Assembly: GCA_041743105.1 (NCBI GenBank)
Contig: JBGTNI010000029.1
Location: 1 to 60,497 of the forward strand
Source of the DNA: QHCE01 sp041743105
Lineage (GTDB): Bacteria > Actinomycetota > Actinomycetes > Mycobacteriales > QHCE01
Direction of reading: 5' to 3'
Length of the DNA: 60,497 nucleotides
Position 1 is the first letter of the stretch. Every line of letters begins with the position of its first letter. The translations under genes and the position numbers were made by a program. This document shows, one piece after another, positions 1 to 8,378 of the stretch. The notes under the pieces were generated by a model that saw nothing but the letters and a program-made list of their open reading frames with translations, did no database searches and was not told where the DNA came from.

Positions 1-936
1 ACTCCCGCCGGGGCCACCGCCAAGGTTAACGGTCACCCATTTGTCTCGTCCCAGAGCATCACGTGCCGCATGTGCGGCGTACTCGCCGAACTCCGCCTCT
101 CGTTGCATCTCCAACAACCGACGCTGCGTAACCAGATCAGATGCCGCCCGCCCCCACGCATCGGTGAGAAACTGCATGATGTCACCCGAGTAATGCGGAT
201 ACTTCGCATAACCATGAGTAAACAACCGATCCAGAACTTCTTGGTTCGCCAGCACCCATTCTCCGTTGGAGTTGAAGGCACGCACGTACAGGTCAGTGCC
301 GTCTTCTAATCCTTCTAACGGGCCACTATTGTTATCGTGGGCCATGATGAGATATCGAAAGCACTCTCGTTCATTGGGTGTCCCTACACCCCTCATCTCA
401 GAACGGATTCGACCCACTTGGTTTATATAGTTCCAGGTGTTCCTTCCCAAGAAAACGCCGTTTTTCTGTAAGAATCTCTGAAGCTCGGGATCGACTGGCT
501 GACCGGTATGGCGATCGAGTATTTGAGTTTTGGCCCAACCCCTGCGGCCTCTGCGGGTAAAACGACCAGGGCTGGTAAGCAGATACTTTCGTCCGTTACG
601 AGGATCGGTGATGGACCGGTGTAACCTACCGGTCGCCTCGTTGACATTCGTGTTATAAAAACGGCGAAATAACGGTACCTTCCACGTAATCCATTCGGTG
701 AGTCGATACTTCCACCGAATGCTGTTACGTTTACGCTCTGTACCGACCCTCTGGAAGAACATGTACGTTCTTTGGATTTGATTATCGGTGGGGCCGGCCT
801 TTTCGAGCCGATCCAACACAGCTTCACCAAAAAAACCCAACGGCGTGTCATCAAATGCCTGGGTGTTTGTGAACCGTAACCGGGGCGGGTCGTTGTTCTG
901 CCTGATGTCCTTCTGGTACCAGTCTCTGATGCCCAT
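1..936 (-). CDS. Hypothetical protein, 3' end outside window
   Basis: An open frame of 312 codons begins with ATG at 936 and is still open at base 1, so the C terminus lies outside the window. An in-frame TAG directly precedes the ATG, and a GGAGG ribosome site lies about 8 bases upstream, which fixes the start well. The product is hydrophilic, rich in Arg, Asn and aromatic residues (start MGIRDWYQKD), with no signal peptide or membrane segment. Its last visible part is helical and Ala/Glu-rich. I recognise no family. The AT-richer codon use differs from the pckG–mca core and suggests acquired DNA. The gene is convincing as coding; its function is unknown. Confidence 0.7.
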   Translation of the reverse strand, partial: MGIRDWYQKDIRQNNDPPRLRFTNTQAFDDTPLGFFGEAVLDRLEKAGPTDNQIQRTYMFFQRVGTERKRNSIRWKYRLTEWITWKVPLFRRFYNTNVNEATGRLHRSITDPRNGRKYLLTSPGRFTRRGRRGWAKTQILDRHTGQPVDPELQRFLQKNGVFLGRNTWNYINQVGRIRSEMRGVGTPNERECFRYLIMAHDNNSGPLEGLEDGTDLYVRAFNSNGEWVLANQEVLDRLFTHGYAKYPHYSGDIMQFLTDAWGRAASDLVTQRRLLEMQREAEFGEYAAHAARDALGRDKWVTVNLGGGPGGS

Positions 937-1140
937 CTACAACCTCCACCCTGGTAAAACGCTACCCTCCGGCACCGACACTACCCATGTCGAACGAGTC
1001 AACGGCGGATCGCACTCTGGCGTCCATAGTACTCGTCGTAGCTGACTGTGCAGGCTAAACGCAGTCTTCCGCCGCATATCGGCCGCACCCGCCGAGCTGG
1101 GCACCTACGCACAATCGGACGAGGATCCGGCTAGCGCGAC

Positions 1141-1674
1141 TCACATGCGTGGGCGTCGAGGTGGGGAGCTGTCTGGTGGGGGCGAAGGCGGTTGGCGGTT
1201 CGTGTCTTGATCGCCGTTCGCGTCCTGGCCGTTCGCACTTCGATCACGGCGGCGTCTGACCGCGTTGACCAAGGTAGCGGTGGCAGTGAGCACGCTGGGA
1301 ATACCTGTCAGAATCGCGTCCCCACGCTCTTGCAGGAAGGTACGGCCCTTACCGCTTTCCAATGTCCGGTCCAGCTTTTTGACGTACCGTAGGTACTTAA
1401 GTCGATCCCACTTCCTACCGCTCGCAATATACGCTTCGGCGCGATCGGCCAGTTGGGGTGCCAGGGCATTGATCTTCATCACACGTGCGGACCTGAACTG
1501 CGGATCGACCGTCACGGCATCTATCCGGTCCTGCAGCCTGTCGTAAACCTCCTCGTCGGCTTGACGCACCTCGTCACTCACTCGACGCCAGGTCCCCTTG
1601 CGGTCGCGCCAGCCACGACGCGTAGCAGCGTACGGGCTGGGAGGTAGCGGCGGAGCCGCAGTGGTCGTGACCAT
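1141..1674 (-). CDS. Hypothetical protein, basic, one hydrophobic segment
   Basis: This frame encodes 177 residues starting with ATG at 1674, with a GGAG about 8 bases upstream. The N terminus is Ala/Pro-rich, followed by a charged helical middle (roughly residues 25–110). A moderately hydrophobic stretch (about 118–140, GIPSVLTATATLV) precedes an Arg-rich run and a Pro/Asp-rich low-complexity tail. It may be a membrane-associated or nucleoid-type protein, but no family is recognised. It lies on the same strand as the partial gene to its left, 204 bases away, and 127 bases downstream of pckG. The intervals on both sides hold nothing else I can support. Confidence 0.5.
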   Translation of the reverse strand: MVTTTAAPPLPPSPYAATRRGWRDRKGTWRRVSDEVRQADEEVYDRLQDRIDAVTVDPQFRSARVMKINALAPQLADRAEAYIASGRKWDRLKYLRYVKKLDRTLESGKGRTFLQERGDAILTGIPSVLTATATLVNAVRRRRDRSANGQDANGDQDTNRQPPSPPPDSSPPRRPRM

Positions 1675-1801
1675 GACTACTCCATGACACTCAGACGGTG
1701 ACCATTCGATACTAGTTCACAGCGGCGTCGCAGCCAGGCTATTACGACAATTGCTCGACGACGCGACGCATACCTCCGGCGCCGTGGAACCCGCCCGCCG
1801 G

Positions 1802-3700
1802 TTAGGTCGACGCCTCGATGCGGCGCCGTAGGTCATCGAGTTCCGCACTCAACTCGGCGGGCAGTTTCTCGCCGAAGGTGGCAAACCATTCCGCCACGGA
1901 GTCCAGTTCCGCGCGCCACTCGTCCGGTTTCACCGCAAGCGCCTGGGCCAGCGTCTCGGCGTCGAGGTCAAGCCCCGTCGTGTTCAGCGCACCGGGTGCC
2001 GGTATGCGGCCCACCGCGGTCTCGACACTGACGCCAGTCTCCGTGCTGGCGGCGTCGCCGTCGTTGGAGAGACGGCCGGCGATCCACGCCAGCACCCGGC
2101 TGTTCTCCCCGAAGCCTGGCCACAGGAACGCGTCGTCCTCGCCGCGCCGGAACCAGTTCACATAGAAGATCTTGGGCAGCTTCGCCGCATGTATAGAATT
2201 CGCCGCGTCTGAAGACGGCCCTGCCTTGCCAATGTTTAACCAATGCCGCAGGTAATCGCCGATGTGGTAGCCCAGGAACGGCAACATCGCCATCGGGTCA
2301 CGTCGCACTACGCCGACTTTGCCCGCCGCGGCAGCGGTGGTCTCCGACGACAGTGTCGCTCCCATGAAAACTCCGTGAATCCAGCCACGGGCCTGCGTGA
2401 CTAACGGCATCGTCGTGGCGCGACGGCCGCCGAACAGGATCGCCGAGATCGGCACACCACGAGGGTCCTCGAACTCAGGCGCCACGATCGGACACTGTGA
2501 AATGGGGGCGCAGAACCGAGAGTTGGGGTGGGCGGCCGGTCGGTCGGCGTCTGGTGTCCAGCTCTGGCCGCGCCAGTCGATGAGATGAGCCGGCTTGTCG
2601 GTGGAATAGCCCTCCCACCAGACATCGCCATCGTCGGTGAGCGCAACATTGGTGAACAGGGCGTTGCCGTGATCCATCATCCGCATCGCGTTGGGATTGG
2701 TGTCCCAGCCTGTGCCCGGCGCCACCCCGAAGAAACCGAACTCCGGATTCTGCGCGTACAGCCGCCCATCGGAACCGAACCGCAGCCATGCGATGTCGTC
2801 TCCGAGTGTCTCGACCTTCCAGCCGGGAATGGTGGGCTCCAGCATCGCCAGATTCGTCTTGCCGCACGCCGACGGAAACGCGGCGGCGATGTAGTGCACC
2901 TGTTGCGTGGGGGACGTGAGCTTCATGATCAACATATGCTCGGCCAGCCAGCCCTCGTCGCGCGCGATAGCGGAGGCTATTCGCAGCGAGTAGCACTTCT
3001 TGCCAAGTAGAGAGTTACCACCGTAGCCGGAGCCGTAGCTCCAGATTTCCCGGGTTTCTGGGAAATGGCAGATGTACTTGGTGTCGCTGCACGGCCAGGC
3101 CACGTCGGCCTCGCCCGGGGCAAGGGGGGCACCCACCGAGTGCAGGCACGGCACGAAGTCCGCCGCACTCGGACCCGATCCCATGGCTTCCAGTACGGCT
3201 GAGCCCATCCGGGTCATGATGCGCATGGACGCCACGACGTAGGCCGAATCGGTGATTTCGACACCGAACATGGGATGCTCGGCATCCAGCGGACCCATAC
3301 AAAACGGGATCACATACAGCGTGCGACCTCGCATGCAGCCCCGGTACAGCTGGGTCATAATCTCTTTCATCTGTCCCGGCGCCATCCAGTTGTTGGTAGG
3401 ACCGGCATCTTCGGGACGTTGTGAGCAGATGAACGTGCGCTCCTCCACCCGCGCCACGTCTGAGGGGTCGGTGCGAGCCCAGAACGAGTTGGGTTTCTTG
3501 GTCGGGTTCAGCCGGACCATGGTGCCTGCGTCTACCAGCTCATCGGTGAGCCGCTGCCACTCTGCCTCTGAACCGTCGCACCACACCACTCGTGCAGGGG
3601 TAGTCAGCTCGGCGATCTCGCGCACCCAAGCCAGCAGACCGGCGTGCTCGGTAGGCGCGTCAATGAGGCTGATAGGCCCCGTGGCAGTAGTCAGGGTCAT
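1802..3700 (-). CDS. pckG: Phosphoenolpyruvate carboxykinase (GTP)
   Basis: This enzyme interconverts oxaloacetate and PEP with GTP, the entry to gluconeogenesis. The chosen ATG at 3700 gives 632 residues, near the usual length of about 610; an open extension to 3892 has no family resemblance. A purine-rich AGAGAGACC precedes the ATG. The GTP-type hallmarks are present: the catalytic P-loop FPSACGKTN (about residues 275–283, with the reactive Cys), the metal-binding ETLGDDIAW just after it, GPLDAEHPMFGVEITDSAYV (about 136–155) and the GGNSLLGKKC loop (about 227–236). It is a cytosolic single-gene unit. The assignment is secure. Confidence 0.97.
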   Translation of the reverse strand: MTLTTATGPISLIDAPTEHAGLLAWVREIAELTTPARVVWCDGSEAEWQRLTDELVDAGTMVRLNPTKKPNSFWARTDPSDVARVEERTFICSQRPEDAGPTNNWMAPGQMKEIMTQLYRGCMRGRTLYVIPFCMGPLDAEHPMFGVEITDSAYVVASMRIMTRMGSAVLEAMGSGPSAADFVPCLHSVGAPLAPGEADVAWPCSDTKYICHFPETREIWSYGSGYGGNSLLGKKCYSLRIASAIARDEGWLAEHMLIMKLTSPTQQVHYIAAAFPSACGKTNLAMLEPTIPGWKVETLGDDIAWLRFGSDGRLYAQNPEFGFFGVAPGTGWDTNPNAMRMMDHGNALFTNVALTDDGDVWWEGYSTDKPAHLIDWRGQSWTPDADRPAAHPNSRFCAPISQCPIVAPEFEDPRGVPISAILFGGRRATTMPLVTQARGWIHGVFMGATLSSETTAAAAGKVGVVRRDPMAMLPFLGYHIGDYLRHWLNIGKAGPSSDAANSIHAAKLPKIFYVNWFRRGEDDAFLWPGFGENSRVLAWIAGRLSNDGDAASTETGVSVETAVGRIPAPGALNTTGLDLDAETLAQALAVKPDEWRAELDSVAEWFATFGEKLPAELSAELDDLRRRIEAST

Positions 3701-3815
3701 AGGTGGTCTCTCTTCTTGGATTTCCACCACCGTAACCCAGATATGTGGCACGAAGGGGCCCAAGAGCTGTGAAAACGCGCACAAGCATCGATTCAGATCT
3801 GCTCGTAGCGGCCCG

Positions 3816-4136
3816 CTAGTCGCCCTGCTTAGGCTCAACGGCCGGAGAGACCGGCGCGACACTGTCGTGTCGAATAGCGTCGTGCCGCACACCCCGGTCG
3901 GTGTCGAAGGATGGCGGCAGCCGGCGTAGTCGCTTGTTCATGTTGCGGATGAGCAGCACGGTGCCGAGCGCCAGCAGTGCGATGATGAGGCCGGCGAGAG
4001 GGCCAGCCACGCCGGAACCACGAGTATCACCGAAGTTGTTGGGCTCGCCGTCGCCGACGGCGAACCATAATGTCGCGCCCGTCGCGTAGCACCATGCTGA
4101 AATGTCCACTGCTGGATTGCTAGTCACGCCACTCAT
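3816..4136 (-). CDS. Small membrane protein downstream of mca
   Basis: A 106-residue product starts at an ATG that overlaps the mca stop (ATGA), so the two are translationally coupled. It has a short N-terminal region, one clear transmembrane helix (about residues 48–66, GPLAGLIIALLALGTVLLI) and a basic cytoplasmic tail. M. tuberculosis has a comparable small membrane gene (Rv1083) directly after mca, so the pairing is conserved. A role near mycothiol detoxification is inferred only from position. A longer frame reaching 4340 is a shadow inside mca. Confidence 0.8.
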   Translation of the reverse strand: MSGVTSNPAVDISAWCYATGATLWFAVGDGEPNNFGDTRGSGVAGPLAGLIIALLALGTVLLIRNMNKRLRRLPPSFDTDRGVRHDAIRHDSVAPVSPAVEPKQGD

Positions 4137-5035
4137 GCTGCCACCGGCTCGCGCACGCCGGCGAAGAGATCGTCTTCGGGTTGTGGCGAGTTCAGCAACG
4201 AACGAGCAAGCTCGTAGTCTTCGGTAGGCCACAGTTTGCGCTGCAGCTCCAACGGCACCGCGAACCACATGCTGTCCGGATCGACCTGAGTGGCGTGGGC
4301 CCTGAGCGCGGTGTCTCGCAGCTCGAAATACTCCCCACATGGCACACGTGTGGTGATCCGGTGAAAACTGTCAGTGTCGGGCTCCCACGCGTCCAGCAGC
4401 TCCCCGTACGGCGACTCCAGGCCACTATCCAACAGCGCCTGGTGCAGGGTCACCATGCGGGTGCGGGTGAATGTCATGTGGTAGTACAGCTTGAATGGTT
4501 GCCACGGCTGCCCGGCTTCGGGATAACGGGTCGGATCGCCGGCTGCCTCGAATGCCACAACCGAGACCTTGTGGCACATGATGTGGTCGGGGTGTGGGTA
4601 ACCGCCGTTCTCGTCGTAGGTGAGCATCACATGGGGTTTGAGCTGCCGCACCAGCCGCACCAGCGGCGCAGCTGCTTCGTCCAGCGATGTGACGGCAAAG
4701 CAGTCCGGCGGCAACGTCTCGGCAGGCATGCCCGAATCGACGAATCCCAGCCACTCCTGCCGAAAGCCGATGATGTCGCGGGCCCGATCCATCTCGGCCC
4801 GACGAATCTCTCTGATGTTCTTCCACACGTCGGGACGATCCAGCGCGGGATTAAGCACTTCGCCACGTTCCCCGCCGGTGCAGGTCACGACGGTGACCTC
4901 GACACCCTCAGCGAGGTACTTGGCCATGGTGGCGGCGCCCTTACTGGATTCGTCGTCGGGATGGGCATGCACCGCCATGAGTCGCAGCTGCTGCCCCGAC
5001 TGAGCTGAGTCGGGCCGATTTGGCAGCTCGGGCAC
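4133..5035 (-). CDS. mca: Mycothiol S-conjugate amidase Mca
   Basis: Mca hydrolyses mycothiol S-conjugates of electrophiles and drugs to a mercapturic acid and GlcN-Ins, a detoxification step specific to mycothiol producers. The 300-residue product has the LmbE/PIG-L zinc motif HPDDE near residues 24–28, and the downstream HPDH (about 157–160) supplies the third ligand. The start is GTG at 5035 with AAGGAGAT six to seven bases upstream. It is divergent from the DUF4307 gene and overlaps the small membrane gene by four bases. MshB is a paralogue, but the neighbourhood (DUF4307, greA, Rv1083-like) matches mca. Confidence 0.95.
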   Translation of the reverse strand: MPELPNRPDSAQSGQQLRLMAVHAHPDDESSKGAATMAKYLAEGVEVTVVTCTGGERGEVLNPALDRPDVWKNIREIRRAEMDRARDIIGFRQEWLGFVDSGMPAETLPPDCFAVTSLDEAAAPLVRLVRQLKPHVMLTYDENGGYPHPDHIMCHKVSVVAFEAAGDPTRYPEAGQPWQPFKLYYHMTFTRTRMVTLHQALLDSGLESPYGELLDAWEPDTDSFHRITTRVPCGEYFELRDTALRAHATQVDPDSMWFAVPLELQRKLWPTEDYELARSLLNSPQPEDDLFAGVREPVAA

Positions 5036-5121
5036 GAGATCTCCTTGAGGTACTTAAGCGGTCGTTGATGCATGGTCGGGGCACAGACGGACATCGTCGG
5101 CACCTGCAACAATTATTTCCG

Positions 5122-5580
5122 ATGCGACTACTTAGACCTAACACGGCCGGCGCGGAAGAATTCCAACCGCCGTTGTTTCCTCCTGGGCGGTACGGTCGTC
5201 GACGCCTTCCTCGTCGACGGGGTCGCTGGATTGCCGCATCGATGCTGCTAGCCGCACTGATCGCGGGTAGCGCTATCGCCTGGAAGCTCTACTCCACATA
5301 CTCCGCAGACGTGATCGGTGTACATGTCACGGCATTCTCTGTGGTCTCCGAACACCAAGTGCACGTACAATTCCAGCTAACGGAAGATCCTAGCTCGGCA
5401 GTGACCTGTATCGTTCGAGCCCGCTCGCGCGATGGAACAGAAGTCGGGCGAGCCAACGTAGTAGTACCAGCGGACGGATCGCGTATCACGAGCTACATCC
5501 TGACCACACGGAAGAAAGCGGTAACCGGTGAAGTACTGCGGTGCACCCCGGGTGAGCAGGTTCAAACTCACTCGCCGTAG
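5122..5580 (+). CDS. DUF4307 single-pass membrane protein
   Basis: The product of about 152 residues matches the Rv1081c family (DUF4307) found between mca and greA in mycobacteria. It has a basic, Pro/Arg-rich cytoplasmic N terminus, one transmembrane helix (about residues 35–55, IAASMLLAALIAGSAIAW) and an extracytoplasmic beta-rich domain with two Cys. The frame is open back to 5020, but ATG 5122 gives the usual family length. No ribosome site is visible there, so leaderless translation is possible and the start is uncertain. The function is unknown. Confidence 0.85.
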   Translation: MRLLRPNTAGAEEFQPPLFPPGRYGRRRLPRRRGRWIAASMLLAALIAGSAIAWKLYSTYSADVIGVHVTAFSVVSEHQVHVQFQLTEDPSSAVTCIVRARSRDGTEVGRANVVVPADGSRITSYILTTRKKAVTGEVLRCTPGEQVQTHSP

Positions 5581-5717
5581 GCGCGCTGATGCGTGGCCGC
5601 CTCACCGGAGCTGGCGCCAGGACAGTTAGTTCACCAGCCTGTCGCCAGATCCTCAATGAGCCTGCCGTGGTCAGCAACCGCACCATCCCCGCAATGACGC
5701 TTATGTAAGGAGATTTC

Positions 5718-6230
5718 GTGCCCAGTACTCATCAAGCAACTGTCAACTGGCTCACCCAGCAGGCCTACGACCGATTGCAGGCAGAGCTGGATGAGCTAAT
5801 CCAAGGCCGCTCCGCGATGGCGGCGGAGATCAACGAGCGACGCGAAGAAGGCGACCTGCGCGAGAACGGCGGCTATCACGCGGCGAAGGAAGAACAAGGC
5901 AAGCAAGAAGCCAGAATTCGTCAACTGGAAGACCTGCTGCGCACCGCACAGGTCGGAGAGGCGCCTAAGAGCCCAACAGCGGTAGGGCCCGGTGTCGTGA
6001 TCACGGTGCGCTTTGACAACACCGTCGACAGCCCAGACGATGACACCGAGACGTTCCTGCTGGGCTCTCGAGAGATCGGCGCCACCACCGATCTGACAGT
6101 GTATTCGCCCGAATCAGCCCTGGGCTCGGCACTGATCGGCCACTTCGTAGGCGACACCGTCGCCTACGAAGCACCGGGTGGCAATACTTTACGTGCCACC
6201 ATCGTGAAGCTCGAGACTTTCCACGGCTAG
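5718..6230 (+). CDS. greA: Transcription elongation factor GreA
   Basis: GreA rescues backtracked RNA polymerase by stimulating transcript cleavage through the secondary channel. The 170-residue product starts at GTG 5718 behind a strong AAGGAGAT. Residues about 10–80 form the antiparallel coiled coil, with the tip acidic motif EEGDLRENGGYHAA carrying the conserved Asp and Glu. Residues about 90–170 are the FKBP-like domain ending in the hydrophobic strands. It stands alone between the DUF4307 gene and a convergent ABC exporter, with a good terminator 22 bases after its stop. Confidence 0.96.
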   Translation: MPSTHQATVNWLTQQAYDRLQAELDELIQGRSAMAAEINERREEGDLRENGGYHAAKEEQGKQEARIRQLEDLLRTAQVGEAPKSPTAVGPGVVITVRFDNTVDSPDDDTETFLLGSREIGATTDLTVYSPESALGSALIGHFVGDTVAYEAPGGNTLRATIVKLETFHG

Positions 6231-6252
6231 CGTCTGTCGTTTGCTGAAATTG

Positions 6253-6280
6253 AGGGCGTTTTCCCTGAAAACGTCCTTTT
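6253..6280 (+). terminator. Rho-independent terminator of greA
   Basis: A stem of 10 pairs (one G·U) formed by GGGCGTTTTC and GAAAACGTCC around a CCT loop is followed by TTTT. It lies 22 bases past the greA stop and reads in the greA direction. Confidence 0.8.
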
Positions 6281-6284
6281 AGCT

Positions 6285-6324
6285 GGTAGTTAGAGGACGT
6301 TCCTTGAAACGTCCCCTAACTACC
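6285..6324. repeat. Second large hairpin between greA and the ABC operon
   Basis: A 17-bp inverted repeat with one mismatch (arms beginning GGTAGTTAG and ending CTAACTACC, loop CCTTGA) directly follows the greA terminator. It lies between convergent genes. Neither strand has a run of T next to the stem, so it is not a classical terminator. It partly repeats the inner GACGTT core of the first hairpin. Confidence 0.7.
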
Positions 6325-6358
6325 CGTCGACCCGTCGTTGTCGGCAGGGGAGATTGGG

Positions 6359-7198
6359 CTACTTGGTGGTGGCGCGGCGGAACGTTCTCACCGACAACAC
6401 CATGAAGACCAGCAGGATCCCTACCGCCCAGCCCAGCGCCCACCAGGCATCGGCGCCTGCTTGGCCTCCGTTGAACCAGGCACGGATCGCATCTACCGCA
6501 TGGGTGACCGGGTTGTGGTCGACAAACGCCCGTAGCCACCCCGGCATAGTCTCGGCCGGCGCGAATGCTGAACTTGCGAACGTGAGCGGGAAGATGAACA
6601 TGAATCCGATAGTCTGCACTGCCTCGATGCTGGGAACCACCAGCCCGAGCCAGGCGGCCAACCACGAGAAAGCAAAGCCGTAAAACAGCATCATCGAAAG
6701 ACCTAGCACGGCCCCGACAAAGCCGCCCTCGAACCGGAAACCTACCAGCAGGCCGACGATGACCATCACCGCGACGCTGATCGCGTTGAGACCCACATCT
6801 GCCACCGTGCGGCCCAGCAGCACCGAGCTACGCGACATGGGCAACGAGCGAAACCGGTCGATCACGCCTCGCTTCATGTCATCGGCAACTCCCGTACCGG
6901 TGGTGAAGATTGAACCGAACACGATGCTCTGTAGGAAAATGCCAGGCATCAAGAACTGCGCGTAGTCTCCGCCGGAGACCGACTGCCCGATCGCGCCACC
7001 GAATACATACCGGAACAACACGATGAACATGATGGGCTGCAGCGTGATGCCCACCAAAATGTCCGGTTGACTGCGTACCCGCCGCATATTGCGCAGCGTG
7101 ATGACCCAGGCGTCTGACAGCCACCATTTGGCGCGATAGAGCCATGAGCCTCGGCCTAACTGGTCCAGGCCCATAGTGGGAAGGGCTGCGGTGGTCAT
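6359..7198 (-). CDS. ABC-2 type exporter permease, DrrB-like
   Basis: The 279-residue polytopic protein belongs to the ABC-2 family. It has an N-terminal cytoplasmic helix, about six transmembrane segments, and the family signature region near the fifth helix (FPLTFASSAFAPAETMPGWL, about residues 203–222). It forms the channel of an exporter with the ATPase encoded just upstream, whose stop overlaps this ATG by four bases. Drug or lipid export, as for daunorubicin DrrAB or the mycobacterial phthiocerol system, is the family role. The actual substrate cannot be told from sequence. Confidence 0.9.
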   Translation of the reverse strand: MTTAALPTMGLDQLGRGSWLYRAKWWLSDAWVITLRNMRRVRSQPDILVGITLQPIMFIVLFRYVFGGAIGQSVSGGDYAQFLMPGIFLQSIVFGSIFTTGTGVADDMKRGVIDRFRSLPMSRSSVLLGRTVADVGLNAISVAVMVIVGLLVGFRFEGGFVGAVLGLSMMLFYGFAFSWLAAWLGLVVPSIEAVQTIGFMFIFPLTFASSAFAPAETMPGWLRAFVDHNPVTHAVDAIRAWFNGGQAGADAWWALGWAVGILLVFMVLSVRTFRRATTK

Positions 7199-8226
7199 GC
7201 TGGCTCCTCGACACGTTCGTTAGCGGGGGCGGATGCACTACCGGCGCCATCCTGCTGATCCCGAGTCTCAGGTTCAGCGGTGCGACCGGTAAGGGAGAAA
7301 AAGACGTCGTCCAGCGTGGGGCGGTGGATAGCCACGTCCTCGATGCGTACACCTGCATCGTCGAGTTCGCGTATCACATCGGGTAGCACAGCAGCGCCAC
7401 GAGAAGCGGAGGCCCGCAGCACACCGGCGCTAACGTCAACGGACGGAGCCTCCTTTACCGCTGCCTCCACCGCAGTGGCTGCCGCGGCCAGCTGCGAACG
7501 GTCGGGAACCCGGAGTTCTAACCGCTCGCCGCCCACCATGCTCTTGAGCTCGTCGGAGGTGCCGCGCGCGATCGCTTTACCGTGATCGATCACCACGATA
7601 CTGTCGGCGAGGCGGTCGGCTTCATCCAGATATTGCGTGGTCAGCAGCATGGTGGTGCCCTCGCGCACCAGATCCTTGATTACCGACCACATACCCACGC
7701 GGCTACGCGGATCCAGACCCGTGGTGGGCTCGTCCAGGAACATCACACGGGGTTTAGCCACCAGGCTCGCCGCGATATCCAAGCGTCGCCGCATGCCGCC
7801 GGAGTAGGTCTTGACTGGGCGGGAGGCGGCGTCGGCGAGGTCGAACTGCTCCAACAGCTCGTCGGCGCGTGCCCGTGCCTGCTTTCGGCTAAGCCGAAAT
7901 AGCCGGGCCACCATCTCCAGGTTCTCCCAGCCAGTGAGGAACTCGTCCACGGCGGCGTACTGGCCAGTTAGGCCGATGAGTCGCCGAACGCCGTAGGGAT
8001 CGCGCACGACATCAACGCCGCATACCGAGGCGTAACCGCTGTCTGTCCGCAGCAGTGTGGAAAGTATGCGTACGGCTGTGGTCTTTCCGGCGCCATTGGG
8101 CCCCAGCATGCCCAGGACGCGACCTTCCTCGCCGCTAAAGCTCAGACCGTTCAACGCGACGGTCTTGCCATATTTCAACACCACGTCTTCTACAACGATG
8201 GCGGGCTCGCCGCTAGATGTCGACAC
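7195..8226 (-). CDS. ABC exporter ATP-binding protein, DrrA-like
   Basis: This 343-residue ATPase starts at GTG 8226 behind GGAGGT. It has Walker A GPNGAGKTT (about residues 39–47), the signature YSGGMRRRLD (about 141–150), Walker B VMFLDEPTTGLD (about 161–172), and the C-terminal DrrA extension that follows the nucleotide-binding domain. It is coupled by a 4-base overlap to the DrrB-like permease. ilvA is on the same strand, 152 bases upstream. Self-resistance or lipid export is the likely class of function; the substrate is unknown. Confidence 0.93.
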   Translation of the reverse strand: MSTSSGEPAIVVEDVVLKYGKTVALNGLSFSGEEGRVLGMLGPNGAGKTTAVRILSTLLRTDSGYASVCGVDVVRDPYGVRRLIGLTGQYAAVDEFLTGWENLEMVARLFRLSRKQARARADELLEQFDLADAASRPVKTYSGGMRRRLDIAASLVAKPRVMFLDEPTTGLDPRSRVGMWSVIKDLVREGTTMLLTTQYLDEADRLADSIVVIDHGKAIARGTSDELKSMVGGERLELRVPDRSQLAAAATAVEAAVKEAPSVDVSAGVLRASASRGAAVLPDVIRELDDAGVRIEDVAIHRPTLDDVFFSLTGRTAEPETRDQQDGAGSASAPANERVEEPA

Positions 8227-8378
8227 TGAATTACCTCCGGGGGCGCACGGTTATCGCGAGGTTAGCGAGGGGGTCTGACAAAATTAGTGGGCCTGATAAA
8301 AGTAGCTCCGTATCCAACAGCTTGCCACGGAGATGGTGCTACCACTTGCCACGCGCCGCGGGGGGCGGCGAACCCACC

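Noticed and set aside
3701..3892. 64-codon N-terminal extension of pckG
   Set aside because: No PEPCK homology, and the ATG at 3700 has a ribosome site and gives the normal length; this part is the upstream region.
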